Positions 10,951-22,829 of a DNA stretch of 64,000 nt are shown piece after piece (within the stretch, counting starts at the first letter, position 1; every line of letters starts with the position of its first letter). A program made the translations under genes and the position numbers. Location of the stretch: positions 128,006,886 through 128,070,885 of the forward strand of contig CM040126.1 in the NCBI GenBank assembly GCA_022559845.1, in the 5' to 3' direction. The stretch is from Amorphophallus konjac (lineage: Eukaryota; Streptophyta; Magnoliopsida; Alismatales; Araceae). Under the pieces are notes generated by a model. It was not told where the DNA came from and ran no database searches. It saw only the letters and a list, made by a program, of their open reading frames with translations.

Positions 10951-11261
10951 ATAAGTTGTATCTTTGGTTTTTTTTTTTTGGTCCGAGAGATAACATGGAG
11001 GGGATTAGAGGACAGGAGAACATACTGGTTCTCCGGAAAGTGCCTCCTAGTTTCTCAAGAGAGACGTCTGCATGCGCTCCTCTTAAATGTGGAAGAGTGG
11101 AGCCACCAGTCGAGCCACCCCCACTAGGGTGCCCAGGGGTTTGCAATCTCCTAACCCTTGGGAGATTGTCGGGTTCTAACCTTAGATCTCTCTCCCAAAA
11201 GGAAGAGATAATGCCCACTATGCCGATGCGTACGCATGGTACGGACAATAAGTTGTATCTT
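10951..11261 (-). mobile_element. tRNA-derived SINE with 14-bp TSD
   Basis: The 14-bp repeat ataagttgtatctt occurs at 10951-10964 and 11248-11261 and flanks a 283-bp element. On the minus strand the element starts at 11247 with a tRNA-like head: an A box (ggcatagtggg, complement of 11213-11225) and a B box (ggttagaaccc, complement of 11171-11181). It ends in a poly-A tail, seen as a T-run at 10967-10979. This is the complete layout of a SINE transcribed by RNA polymerase III. Confidence 0.75.
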
Positions 11262-11411
11262 ATTGTAAAGTGCCCAGGGGTTTGCAATCTCCTAACCCTT
11301 GGGAGATTGTCAGGTTCTAATCTTAGATCTCTCTCCCACAAGGAAGAGATAATGCCCACTATGCCGACGCGTATGCATCGTACGGACTATAAGTTGTATC
11401 TTATTGTAAAG
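11130..11411. repeat. 141-bp tandem duplication across the SINE head
   Basis: 11130-11270 is repeated at 11271-11411 with only a handful of differences. The unit contains the SINE head, its right TSD and nine bases of flank (attgtaaag), so the duplication happened after the SINE inserted. Confidence 0.9.
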
Positions 11412-12247
11412 CCCTATTGTCATTTGCCACTTGTTTAACACCGGTTGGATTAAGATAGGGAAAAGGCGAATCACGATGGCATAACAATGTTTTCATGTGA
11501 GGTATGACATCATGTCAAAACATACCTCCTGTAAAATAGCGTGACCTACCGTCAGAAAGGTGTAACTAACTTCGGTTAAAATTTTATGTTCAAAAATAAA
11601 CTTGATTTAAAATTAACTAGAGTTTAAAAAGTGTTCCTAATTTCTTAACACATTCGTGCAAAAAGAACCTTGTTGCATAAACATAAGCACAAAAGGTGTC
11701 ATTTCATAGTACACCGTCACACATTTTAGGACGGCATCAACCTTAGTTGTATTTCTGTACAAATGTATAGGCAGTATGGTTATTTTAATTAATATGAATG
11801 TAAGAGTAATAATTCTACAATTATGCATACTAGTTAAAGTCTAAGAGCAAATTCATGTTAAGTTTTTCAAAGAAAAGATATAGAAGGTTTCATCTATAGA
11901 GGACTCGAAAATCCATCTAAATAAAGTTAGTTCATTTTAAAATCAATTTATGATACATTTAAATAATGATTTTAAAATTTTATTTACTCATAATTTCAAA
12001 TAATGAAATCTGAAGAAACCAAAAAATAATTTTTCATTTATTATATTTAAATATTGTCATTGTTATTTATATTATTTATTTTTTAGCTAAGTTACTCTCC
12101 CTTACCATGAATTTGCAATTTATTTATTATTATATTAAGAATAGTTATAGGTAATTAAAATTATTTGGTCTAGTATAAAGATCTGACAGTATAGATATTT
12201 GACCCTTTTCTTACCTCTTTTATTTTTAATAAATATTAGTACTCGAG
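11412..12247. other. AT-rich spacer
   Basis: No recognisable gene or repeat. The boundary with the LTR of element A on the right is not sharp. Confidence 0.5.
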
Positions 12248-13619
12248 TGACTTTAAAAGGGGGTGAATAAGTGTGCCAATGAAAAATAACAGCACACAAA
12301 AATAATTTTAATAACGCACTAGAAAATAAATGTGAGAATGTAAGCAAATAACAGGAAACACCAGATTTTTATATTGGTTCAGTCAACCTTCTTTGACTTC
12401 CTTACGTGCAGTCCCCTTATAACTTGTTCGGGGTATTCACTGACCTTTCACTAAAGGTTATACTTGATGCTTTTCAGGGCTTACTCCCCGATTGATCTTC
12501 ACAAGACTCGGCAGATCTTATCTTAGTGATTTTTCAAGAATCGCAACCCAACTGATTTTGATCAGATCTCAGCCAACCAATTATTCACCCAACGTGACTT
12601 TGCTTTCAGGTGGTTTCGCACCTACTAACTTTCCAGGAACTAGTCACCCAACCGATTCGCACGGTATCAGCAAACCGACCTGCACACACGCAGTGCTGGT
12701 TACTCCAGAGCAACAAATGCTCTCTTACTATCGAATGGTTAACCGAGTACAAAAGAATTGAATACACAGAAAGATAGAGGAGGAACACAGTAAAATGTTG
12801 TTACATAATGATATCCTCTTCTTTAATGCTTCCTAGGATGAAGGACTTCGAGGATATAACTTTCAACATGATGAAGTCCTCTCTAGACGTGACTATGTAG
12901 GAAGCAAAACTTTGAGATCGCTTTTAATGCATGAAGGCGCTTGAAGATTTGCTCGTATTCTCCTTGCAATGGTTTGTTCTTCAAGTCCAGGTAATTTATA
13001 ACTCTTGACTTTATTCCATCCCTTAGATGCATTGGCCTTTCAACGGTCGAATCCCCGCCACAAGTTCGATAGATCAAAGTGACTACTATGCTTCTATCTA
13101 TGAGGTAACAAGTGAATCAGATCTTTTGCTACTGTCGGAGATATGTCAAGCTGTACACTTTCTTCTCTTGTGCAATCTACTACTAGCTGCTGTTGTCCGT
13201 AAATCTAAAACAATACTAAAACTATTTTCCCTATGCAAGGATATGAGATAAGGTAGGTAAATTCAAATTTCAGATAACAGTATGAAAAGTACACGATAAG
13301 TAATGTAAGTTTTACACAGAAAGATATATCTTATGATATTGTGAAATGTATTCTATATGTCTTGGAAACGTAAGAGTATCTCTGCTGATACTATGCATTT
13401 AATGCGGTCGCAAAGTTACTTTGACCGTTCAATGCCATTATACGTTAGTGCCCATGATGAGAAAAGAAGGCGTTAAATAATATAGAGTTTACGTGCATGG
13501 CGCTGTAGAGTTTAAGTGTTGTGTAGGCATCTTACTATATATCTTATCGTTTAGCACGGCCAATAAGTCAAAAGTGTTACACATGTACCGCTCAATAAAA
13601 AGTAAGACAATGAATTTTG

Positions 13620-14205
13620 TCTTGATTAATGAAAGTAGACTAACTATTGTCTACCCATTCGTCTAATCATTCTAATCACCTTTTATATTAGGCGAAATAT
13701 TAGCTAGCCTTGATTTTTATCGTTATTCACATAAACAATGTATCCTCTAGCACTTCGCCTATTTATAATCTTATTAGACGAAGTTCTGTTATTCGTAATT
13801 TTTGTCGTTTTTCTCTTTAGACGGAATATCATCTAACTCATCGTCTGTCATGAGTTAGGAGTATCATCTAACATATTTTCAATTAGACAATGTATCATTT
13901 ATCCTGAATTTTTGTTCTTTTTCATTTAGACGAAGTATCGTCTAACTCATCGTCTAACGTGAGTTAGGCAAAGTATCGTCTAATATTTTTTTAAGTAGAC
14001 AATGTATCTCCTATCTTTAGTTTTATCTTTTTTTTGTTAGACGAAATATCATCTATCTCGTCTATCTGGCTTAGACAATGTATCATCTAATGCTCCGTCT
14101 AACCATAGACTTTTAGACAAAATTTTATCTAATTCTTCTTAGCCCACTTAGACAGTGTGTCGTCTAATCGTATTTCCACGTAGACGATGTATCATCTAAT
14201 CTTCC
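13620..14205. repeat. Array of TTAGACGA/TCGTCTAA palindromic motifs in the A LTR
   Basis: About 20 variants of the half-sites TTAGACGA and TCGTCTAA occur at spacings of roughly 15-50 bp, often paired head to head as TTAGACGATGTATCGTCTAA. The array continues right of the LINE at 17553-17780, and further copies lie in A's internal spacer at 42250-42410. Confidence 0.85.
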
Positions 14206-17200
14206 ATCTATTTTAGGGAATTAGCAATCTCTTCTCTGCCGTCAATATTGCTGAATCTGAATTTTTATAGGCCCAACAAGCCTATGATATGTCCCCCACT
14301 CAAGCGGGGAAGGAGATGTTAAACTCTAAAAAAGATGCTCCGGCTAAACTCCATCTGCAGGAAGAAATCTTTTGGAGACAGAAATCTAGAATTCAATGGC
14401 TGAAAGAGGGGGACAGAAATACCAAATTCTTCCACTCTTGTGTGCTTTCCAACTAAAGGCGTGCAACAATTAATTCCCTTGTGGACAGTCAGGGCAACAT
14501 GGTAACTGTTTGTCAATCATTACCAAAATGCCTTCTCCTCAACACCTCATGTGGTGGACGAACAATTTATTTCACACATACCAGCCATTATCAATGGGGC
14601 TCAGAACATGAATTTGTGCTCTATCCCCACTATGGATGAAATTCAGAAGGTTGTCTATTCTTTGTCTCCGGACAACGCCCCGGGTCCAGATGGTTTCACT
14701 AGTTGTTTCTTTCAGTCCTGCTGGCCCATTGTCAAATCTGATCTCTGTAAGGCGGTCCAAGGCAATTTATGCAGTCATTCTCTGCCAAAGTCATTTACCT
14801 CATCTATCATTGCTCTGGTTCCTAAGAACTCTACGCCCTCTACTTGTGCAGATTTCAAGCCAATTAGCTTGTGTAACTTCGTGTACAAGGTAATATCTCG
14901 AATTTTGAATGATAGGTTGTCCGCTCTGCTTCCGTTAATCATTTCCAATGAGCAGGGAGCTTTTGTTAAAGGAAGACACATTGTGGAGAATATCTCTCTT
15001 GCCCAAGAGCTAGTAAAGGATTTGGGCAGGAAGGTTAGGGGTCAAAATATCATTTTCAAATTGGACATGGCCAAAGCCTATGATCACATGCAATGGATTT
15101 TATTTTGACTGTCCTGTGGAAATTCGGGTTTTCTTTGAACTTTATTTCTCTTATTGAACCTCTCCTTTCAAATTGTTGGTTCTCTGTGATGGTCAATGGA
15201 CATGCTTGTGGGTATTTCAAATCATCTAGGGGACTGCGTCAGGGAGATCCTATAGCCCCCTCTCTATTTATCATTGCGGAGGAGGCCTTCAGTCGTAGCT
15301 TATCTCACTTGTTCAACACCAATCAGATTGGGGCTTTTCACATCCCCCGTGGCTGCCCAAGAATTTCACATCTTCTCTTTGCTGACGATATTATCATCTT
15401 TACTAATGGGGCAGCCAGCTCTATTCGTAGGCTAATGTCTTGCATTCAGGAATATGAAAGAAACTCTGGACAACAAGTTAACATTTCTAAAAGAGCTTCT
15501 TTCTTCATGACAACGCCCCGGCTCGTCTCACTCAATCTATCATGTCCCTGACGGGTTTCACAAGAACTCCTCTCCCGATAAAATATTTGGGGGTCATGCT
15601 CTATGAGGGTCGGACAAAGAGATCTTTGTTTGTCCATTTGGTTGCTAAGATTCAAGCAAAGCTCCAAGCGTGGAATGCTAAATTTTTATCCACAGCTGGT
15701 CGCCTTACGCTCATTAAACATGTTCTCAATGCTATTCCGATTTACACCATGATGGCTTTATCTCTCCCTACTGCTACTATTAATGATATAAATAGACTCT
15801 TATCAAATTTCTTCTGGGGCTTCTTTGAGGGTCGACCCAAGCGACATTGGGTGAGCTGGCACAAAATCTGCGCACCTATTAGTTCTGGTGGCCTTGGTGT
15901 CATTTCTTTATCTGACATGCAGCTTAGCCTGCGCATGAAGCTCTTGTGGTCTGCTATTTCCACTTCTTCCTTGTGGGCATCTTTCTATCAGGCAAAATAT
16001 TTGGCTAAGGTCCATTATTCTAAAGCCTCTTTCAAGCACGTCTCCGGAAAGATCGGTTTGGCTGCGGGCTGTACAACTTATCTATGAACACCATAGAGTC
16101 CTCATTGACCCTCAATCATCTACTTTGGCCTTCTGGTATGATAAATGGGTTGGTGAACGGTCTCTTAAATATTTCATTCCTGAAGATGAATGGGAAGCCA
16201 TCAATCACAAGTTGTCCAATGTCACGGATATACTGTCAGATCCGTGCCATCCCCACTTATTGCTGGCGCGAAGGCATACCCCTCTGTCCATTTCTTCAGC
16301 CATATTAATCAGAAATGCCCCTTATGATCAGTGGATTTGGTGCCCCATGGCAAGCTGCTCTTTTTCTACTAAATCTGTTCGCCTTGCATTTCAATCCCTG
16401 AATGCACCTGGCCTAGTTTTTGGAGGAAGCTTTGGAAAGCTCCTTTCCCCACTAAATGGGCCATCCTCCTATGGAAAATCTAGAAACGTGCTGTGCCTAC
16501 TGATAATCATATTTGTAGGTGTGGTATTGCTCTCTGCTCGAAATGTCTGTGTTGTCCAAATGGTGACTCTGAAACAACAGGCCACCTCTTTTTTAATGGG
16601 GCCATGGCATCTGCTATTTGGGCTCATTTTGAAGATTTTCTCTGCATTGTCGACTGGAGTAAGCTGGGTGCGGACCCTGATATTTCAGCCGCTTTTTGCC
16701 ATCTCACTCCCACCTCTGCTCAAGGTACTATATCACTCATCATTGTGGCAGCAACTACTTGGGAGCTTTGGTGATCGAGAAATACTACTTTGCATGAAGG
16801 ACAGCCCATGTCAGTGCAGAAAATTATCCATGATGTGCTGGCTCACATTCGCTATCTCATCCCATTCCTCTCTTGCTCGTCCTCCACCTTGCCCGGGTGT
16901 AGTATCTAGGCGCTGCAAAGATGGTGTGTATCTCCACCCCCTTTTTCCTTAGTTAAGCCTGTCATTGTTAGGTGGGTTCGTCCACCATCTCCCATCCTTA
17001 AGCTTAATGTCGACGGAGCCTTCAAGAGGAGTGTTGGTCTTACTGGTGGTGGAGGGGTTCTACGCAACTCTTCTGGTGATATTATTTGGGCTTTTGCTCT
17101 GCGCTATACCTTATTTTCTAGTCTGGAGGCGGAAGCTTTGGCCATCCGTGATGGACTTCGTTTGTGTGAGTTCTATGGGCTATCCAAGTTCATTCTTGAG

Positions 17201-17552
17201 TCAGATTCAACTGTTCTTGTTGGGATCATCCAGAGGAGCTTCATTCTCCTGTCCTTGGCATCTTCTCTCCATTGTTTGCGACATTCTACACTTTGCCAAT
17301 GCTCTGCAGATTTCGGTGAAGCACACTCTTCGAGAGGGAAATTATGTGGCTGATGCTTTGGCTAATTGGGCCTGTACTTTAACTTCCTTTGTTGTTTGGA
17401 CCAACTGGGTAGATCTTCCTCATCTTGTAAGGGGACATTTAAAGCTTGATAAGCTGCAATGTCCATCCATCCGATACTATTCAGTTTGATCTGCCCCCGC
17501 TTGTATTACTATTTTTTCCCATTAATAAAATTCCTCTATTCACCAAAAAAAA
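14206..17552 (+). mobile_element. 5'-truncated L1-type LINE inside the A LTR
   Basis: The element starts in ORF2 between endonuclease and RT and ends with AATAAA near 17524 and an A-run up to 17552. It is flanked by a similar sequence of about 24 bp (agacgatg(t/g)atcatcta...) at 14182-14205 and 17553-17576, the probable TSD. The match is imperfect and the same motif is common in this LTR, so the TSD is likely rather than proven. Confidence 0.85.
14208..17489 (+). pseudogene. LINE ORF2 (RT, zf-RVT, RNase H), broken
   Basis: ORF2 codes for the retrotransposition enzyme. Visible in order: [14 protein letters not shown] (14395), RT fingers with PDNAPGPDGFTSCFFQ (14668), SNEQGAFVKGRHI (14945), palm SRGLRQGDPIAPSLF (15225) and catalytic FADD at 15378. 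Then come the thumb region with KYLGVMLYEG, a zf-RVT stretch with CRCGIALCSKCLCC (16520), and RNase H from LNVDGAFKR (17003) to REGNYVADALANWACT (17330). Stops at 14271 and 14454, and frame changes near 15100, 15545, 16090 and within RNase H, rule out function. The C-terminus resembles that of the LINE at 1-1859. Confidence 0.85.
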
Positions 17553-17780
17553 AGACGATGGATCATCTATCTTTCCGTCTATCCTTTTTATGTTAAACGA
17601 TATATCGTCTAACCTTTTGTCTATTGTGAAGATTTAGATGGAGAATCATCTAACTTTGTTCCTTGTCGTTTTATTCATTAGCTGGAATATCGTATAAGTT
17701 AAGTTTGATTAGACGATGTATCGTCTAATCCTATTTCCTTTGTTTACTAATTAGATGATATTCAATTTATCTAAGTTTAT
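17553..17780. repeat. Second part of the A LTR palindrome array
   Basis: Continuation of the array cut by the LINE. It holds the best paired site, attagacgatgtatcgtcta, at about 17711, with 8- to 10-bp inverted arms. Confidence 0.85.
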
Positions 17781-17922
17781 CCTAGATATTTAATTAATTC
17801 TACTTTAAGTTCATGAAGACCTGAGTTAGGTTAAACTTATACTTAGCAGGATTGGGATAATTAAATATTTATTTATCATAATCTAAAATAATAAATTTGT
17901 GAAAAAAGATATTTTTCCAACA

Positions 17923-18800
17923 ATCTCCCCATGTTTGGTTGACAAAATAAAGTTGAATTCCTGAAGGATTTATCTTTTATATAATGTTTCCTTGAAACAT
18001 ATAAATCCCCTTAGGTTGACAAATATGTAGAGATTTCAATATATATTAATATTTTTCTTTCTCCTCTCATGTCAGTATATATTATCTCTTTATATATATT
18101 AATATATTCTCCCCCTTTTTGTCAAAACCAAAAAGGAATGGGAATCGTGTAAGCTCCCCCTGAATGAGTGACTTCCTTGACGAATACAGAGTGGAGGGTT
18201 AATACTTCCCCATTATAATGATCAGATGCCTTACATCACATGAAATACACATAAAAGGTATCACAAGGAAGAAGGTATAAATTTTAGAGATTTTTACATA
18301 AAAATTATTGTTAGAGGTGAATTTACAAAAAAATATCCTAGAAATACATTAGCAAACATATCACTACGTTAATTCAAATAGTGCATAAATACCATTTAAG
18401 CATGATTTTTTTGTAATTTTTTGACAAAAAGAAGTGATATACATGTAGATAAAAATGACATTTATGCACAATTCGAATTTACACAGTGATATGCATGCTA
18501 ATGTATTTCTGAGAATAATTTTTTTATAAATTTTTATTTAACAATGATTTTCATACAAAAACCCCTGAATTTTATTGATTCCTTCTATTGATAAAAGAGT
18601 TACAATCAAATCAAAGAATAAAGAATTACATCAAAAAATAAGAGAAATTACAAAGGATCGGATTCTTTAGCACCCTCTATAGACACTATAACCTGGTCTA
18701 TTGTGGAGGTATTTGGGCACCATATTGAGATTGTACAGAGCACACGTGGCACACCACCAACTATAAGGTTGTGCCCACTACCATAGTGCAACAACTGTTT
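17923..18800 (-). other. Element A 3' non-coding region with reiterated polypurine tracts
   Basis: Complement-of-PPT sequences occur at 17923 (atctcccc, next to the LTR), 18109 (ctccccctttttg) and 18155 (ctccccctgaatg). Such repeated tracts upstream of the 3' LTR are also seen in B and D. A MITE interrupts the region. Confidence 0.6.
18287..18566. mobile_element. Foldback MITE, copy 2
   Basis: Same family and length (280 bp) as 3500-3775. The left arm (18287-18370) and right arm (about 18480-18566) are imperfect inverted repeats sharing gaataattttttta and gctaatgtattt with copy 1. It sits inside element A and is therefore younger than A. Confidence 0.75.
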
Positions 18801-20221
18801 ATATGTCTCTATTCGTGATTCTCATAGCTCCTCCTTTTGACTCTTATATGAGTCCATGAATTTGGTGAAATTATGCCTGCTTCTCCTCGGATCTTCCAGG
18901 AATCGAGTGCACTGTTCACTTTTCACATGCAGTTGGAACCCTATGTCGACACTTGTATATAGGACTCTCCTTGCAAGCCCAGTCACGGAGGCTCTCAGTG
19001 GTATAGCAATGGCAATTGGATCTGAGACATGGACTTGTGCTGTTATTTGAGAGCTAGAGATTCCAGAGATTATAGGTTGTAAGATGGCTGGTGTTGGCAT
19101 GTCTTTCCTAACATGCGCTTTAATGTCATCCATCTCCTCTTCTTTAACCGACCCTTTATTTCTTGTCTCCTTATCAACGAATTTTCCATAGGAGATGGAA
19201 GGGAGGTTTTACTGAATGAGTTTTTGATTATACTCCAAAAATATGCTATACTCCTTCTCAATGTCTTCCTTAATGTCAATCGGCTGGATTAGGATTGCCT
19301 TGTATTGCCCAAATGTGACCTGATCCTTTCTTTGTCTAGCGATTACATCATTGTACTCCTGGAAAAGCTTGTACTCAAGAGTGAATTCCAGGATATAGTG
19401 CTCCTTCATGAGTGTGTGAACTTGATCCCAATAGTTCATTATCATCAGCTCAAGAGTATGGCAAAGACTTATTAGATTGACTATAAAATTGGCTAGAGAA
19501 ATACCTGGCTTATTCAGATGGTGATTTCTAAAAGAATGTCTAACCCAATTATAATATATCCGCTTTCCTTCCTCATCCCTTATGAGCACTTCAAAAATTC
19601 CAGAGAAGGGTGTTTGCTCTTGTCTGTTGATTATCATATTGATTCTTTCCAAATGGAGGTGATGTAGGGCCATAGGAAGGGATTCTGAAATATAGCGAGA
19701 GAATGGTATAAATATCTAACATTACTAAACAAGATGAGGAATTAGAAGATAGATTGGACACATACTAGATTGGTTAAGCTTGTGCGAAGGAACTTCCCTC
19801 CCCATCAGTGTATGCAATAGGTGGAGGAGGTGGAGCTTCCTCTGATTCAGAGGATGACTCCCCCAACACTGACCTTATAGCAGCATGAAAGCCCTCGTTC
19901 ACGAGTTCATCCATGAACTCATGCAAACTCATGTCAAACCGTTCTTGCTGTTCCAAGACTTTATTATACCTAGACCACATTTCATAGGTCTTCCGCCCGA
20001 TGCCACTAGCTAACAATTCTGCAAGACTGGGAGGAGTTTTCTTTACTTTTGTGGACCTGCCAGGAGACCTGATAGCTGCTTCCCTCTTGCCCCTCCTAGC
20101 TCCAGTTAATCTCTCTACCTCTATCCTCTTAGTAGTAGCTTTTGCTTGGGCTTCTGCTCTTCCTGTTCTATCTATGTTATGCCTCTGGGCAGGAGAGATT
20201 GATATAGAGGGAGGTGGAGGT
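18801..20221 (-). pseudogene. Element A extra ORF, 3' part
   Basis: Read on the minus strand, this continues the ORF at 40335-41930; element B is inserted between. The part after the insertion is Pro/Arg/Lys-rich (QPPPPSISISPAQRHNI), followed by a helical stretch (LAELLASGIGRKTYEMWSRYN), an acidic SSSESEEAPPPPPP linker and a segment with FEVLIRDEEGKRIYYNWVR and an apparent coiled region. Frames change near 19770 and 19210. I recognise no catalytic motif. It lies downstream of pol in the same sense, the position of env-like or additional ORFs in some plant copia elements. Confidence 0.6.
20217..20221. other. TSD of element B, left copy
   Basis: The five bases gaggt precede the left LTR and recur at 40335-40339 after the right LTR. 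This confirms the ends of B and shows it inserted whole. Confidence 0.85.
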
Positions 20222-20449
20222 TGTTGTGCCTCTGTGATTTTGATGATAGCAAACACTTTAAGTCACCATGTGTTTGCATGAAAGATTGTATGAAAGATTG
20301 AATGTTTATGCATCTGCTCTTTGCACTATACATTAATGAGGATCACTTGCTGTGCATTGCTTAAGTCAGTGCTGTTGAATAATTATTGTATGCATCACGA
20401 GTATAATTGCTGTATGCATTACGAATTGCTGTATGCATTACGAGTTTGA

Positions 20450-21420
20450 TGAGCATTTCATGGGTATGCTTGTGCATGCATCGCACTAAAGAAGGTCAGT
20501 GCATTTTCTGTCTCGGTGCAAACTTTGCATTAGACATATGCGTCTTACTTTGCGTCTTATATAGCATAGTAAGTGCATGTTTTACTTTGGTGCATATGTG
20601 CACTCGGTGCAATATTGGTCATAGGCATGTCTCAGGTCTGTGCAAACTTCATCATATAGGTCTTGTGCACATGAGCTTCTAAGTCGGTGGATATTTCAAG
20701 TCCGTGCATTAAATGTTCAACCTCGGTGCAAGTCTTGATGTGAGTATATGGTGGTCGGTGCATATTTGTATTTTGGCTTAGACTCGGTGCAAGATTACCT
20801 CGGTGCAGTTTGTGTCTCATGTACACATCTGCGTCTCATGCATGGCAAGCGTCTGCACTTGCATCTCATGATTGAGTGCGTCTCATTTCGCGTCGATGCA
20901 TCTTTTCTGCATGCATTCAAACTCAGTGCATACGTGACACAAGTCGATGCACATTCTTTGCCATGTGCACATAGGTCTGTGCATCGTTGTATAAAGTTCG
21001 TGCAGAGTTAAGCATAATGTCAATCTAAGTCGGTGCAATAACCGTAGTCGCATGCATTCGTTGAGTCGGTGCAATAGCTGTCGACTGGGCACGACCAAGT
21101 CGGTGCAATGCCTTTAGCGCATCAGGTATATCTGTGCAATATTTCTCATAGCATTCACTGAGTCAGTGCAACACTTGCACCAAGCACTTAGAGTTTGTGC
21201 ATCCCTCTCATACCCGCACACACGGAGTCCATGCAAGGCTGCTCATGACCCGAGCAGGTCTGTGCAATGCTTGCACATTGCATACACATAGCTAGTGCAT
21301 CCGTTAGTCTTGTGCTGCAAATAAGTATGTGCATATGCTAGTGTGACAGTACTGAACTCGTGCATGAATTTGTATACATCACAATTAAGTCTGTGAACAT
21401 CTGGCTTACTGACCTATTGA
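20450..21420. repeat. Array of GTCGGTGCA / GTCTGTGCA motifs in the B LTR
   Basis: More than 25 variants of (a)agtcggtgca, agtctgtgca and related -gtgca cores occur at intervals of about 20-40 bp, with interspersed tgcatgca-like palindromes. The right LTR has the same array at 38080-39070. Confidence 0.85.
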
Positions 21421-21525
21421 CTCTGTGTAGTCCTGTTTAACTCTTTACTATATGTATAACTGTCTAGAGCTGATATTTCTTTCTGACTGTATGACAGGTA
21501 TTTTTTTTGAGAAGAATAAGAATGG

Positions 21526-21663
21526 CACGTGATCCAAGAGTGGAGGAGGTGCCAGGATCGTGACATGTGGAAAGCATTGAGCTAGGATGCTGCCACGTGG
21601 GCCAAGGCATTTGGACGAGAATCGTGGAAAGTACACGCCCTACATCTGTTGCTCATATAAAAA
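21526..21663 (+). promoter_or_regulatory. Element B LTR promoter: G-boxes and TATA box
   Basis: CACGTG occurs at 21526 and 21594, the second within gatgctgccacgtggg, and TATA (catataaaaa) follows at 21655. The right LTR has three CACGTG (39167, 39205, 39235); the left equivalent of the middle one has become CATGTG by one transition. G-boxes bind plant bZIP and bHLH factors; actual use is inference. Confidence 0.6.
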
Positions 21664-22693
21664 GGAAGTCTCTCCTTCCGGAGAAGATTGATCAAAGCAG
21701 AAAGATCTAGAGCAAGCACGATCCAGAAAGCAGAAGAAAAAAAGAGAGCAGAGCAAAAGAAAAAGAGAGTTCGTGAGAACAAGGGAAGAAAAGAGAGAAT
21801 AGCAGAGAGAGAAAAGAAGCAGAAGAAGAGGAAGAAAGAAAGAGAATGATAGAGAGCTCGAGGAGAGGAAGTAAAGCCTTAGCGGAAAATTTGTCTCCAC
21901 TGGACTTTGGATCAAATCCAGGCCAGTCAGCTCCCTGAGAGCCACATTTGTGCTATCATTGTATACAACTTTCTATTGCTGTGATTTCTCATTTCTTGTT
22001 TTTCTTTTACACTCTTTATTTCAAGCTGTTAGTCAGCAGAGCAAGCTGTGTTGCTCAGCAGTAGCAGAGGATCAATTGCTCTGGACGGCCAAGCTATATT
22101 GCCCAGCGGTTGCAGAGGAGGATTCCTCTGGTCGACTAAGCTGTATTGCCCAGCATGTCAAGCTGTTAGGCAGCGGATGGCTAAGTTGTATTGCCCAGCG
22201 GAAGCAAGCTGTGACGCTCAGCGATTGTAGGCAAGCTGTGAGGCCCAGCAGTTTAAGCTGTGTATCAGCGGAAGTCACACTCGGGTTTGAGTGTGGGGTG
22301 GACGTAGGTCTGAAGGACCGAACCACCTAAAAATCTTCTGTCCATCGTGGTTTGATTGTTTATTCTGCTCCGCTAGATGTATGCTTAGGATCGTTCATGA
22401 TAGTATGATCTTATATCTAGTGAGAGATTGGTTTGCACACCGTGCATTTGATTCTGGTCTTGATAGAGTCAAGTTGATTAGATGAACTGAGTCATCTCTT
22501 TAGTTTATATAGAGTAGATCAGAAGTACAGTTTATCTGATCTTCCTTCCATCATTTGAAGAGAGCATCTAAGCTGATCAAGGCACCTGTGCGTTTTAATT
22601 CCACATCTCTGGTTGTTATAAGTTTTAATTAGGCAAAGTTTTAGAGAGGGATTCATTCACCCTCCCTCTGAATCTATCACACTGGTCCTAACA

Positions 22694-22711
22694 GTTGGTA
22701 TAAGAGCATGT
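22694..22711 (+). other. Element B primer binding site
   Basis: ttggtataagagca lies just inside the left LTR and matches the initiator-methionine tRNA complement (tggtatcagagc) with one change. Confidence 0.75.
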
Positions 22712-22829
22712 CTCTGACTTTCCAGATCTAACGATCTGCAGAGGATCCTGCTATCTTCGGTGCTATCTCGCTTTTGGTGCATTTCTCATCGATTACTTTG
22801 TGCGTTGAATCTGTTTGCCATCTGTCCTA

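Larger units (their letters stand above)
12248..17922 (-). repeat. Element A 3' LTR, split by a LINE
   Basis: The right end is clear: ...tttttccaaca at 17922 followed by a complement-of-polypurine tract (atctcccc). The left end is placed at a TG just before the stretch aaaagggggtgaataag, which resembles the same position in the LTRs of B and D, but it is uncertain by tens of bases. Without the LINE (14206-17552) and one TSD copy the LTR is about 2.3 kb. Confidence 0.6.
20222..22693 (+). repeat. Element B left (5') LTR
   Basis: It begins TGTTGTGCCTCTG and ends GGTCCTAACA, 2472 bp. A motif array occupies 20450-21420, CACGTG boxes lie at 21526 and 21594, and a TATA box (atataaaaa) at 21655, followed by a purine-rich leader (21700-21870). 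It differs from the right LTR by scattered substitutions and by one missing 34-bp motif unit. Confidence 0.92.

Noticed and set aside
10946..11438. Repetitive open frames on both strands as a protein gene
   Set aside because: They translate the SINE and its tandem duplication.
21950..22330. Cys-rich repetitive frame in the B LTRs (also at 39561)
   Set aside because: It lies in the R/U5 part of both LTRs, follows an aagctgt..gcccagcgg repeat and has no start context or domain.
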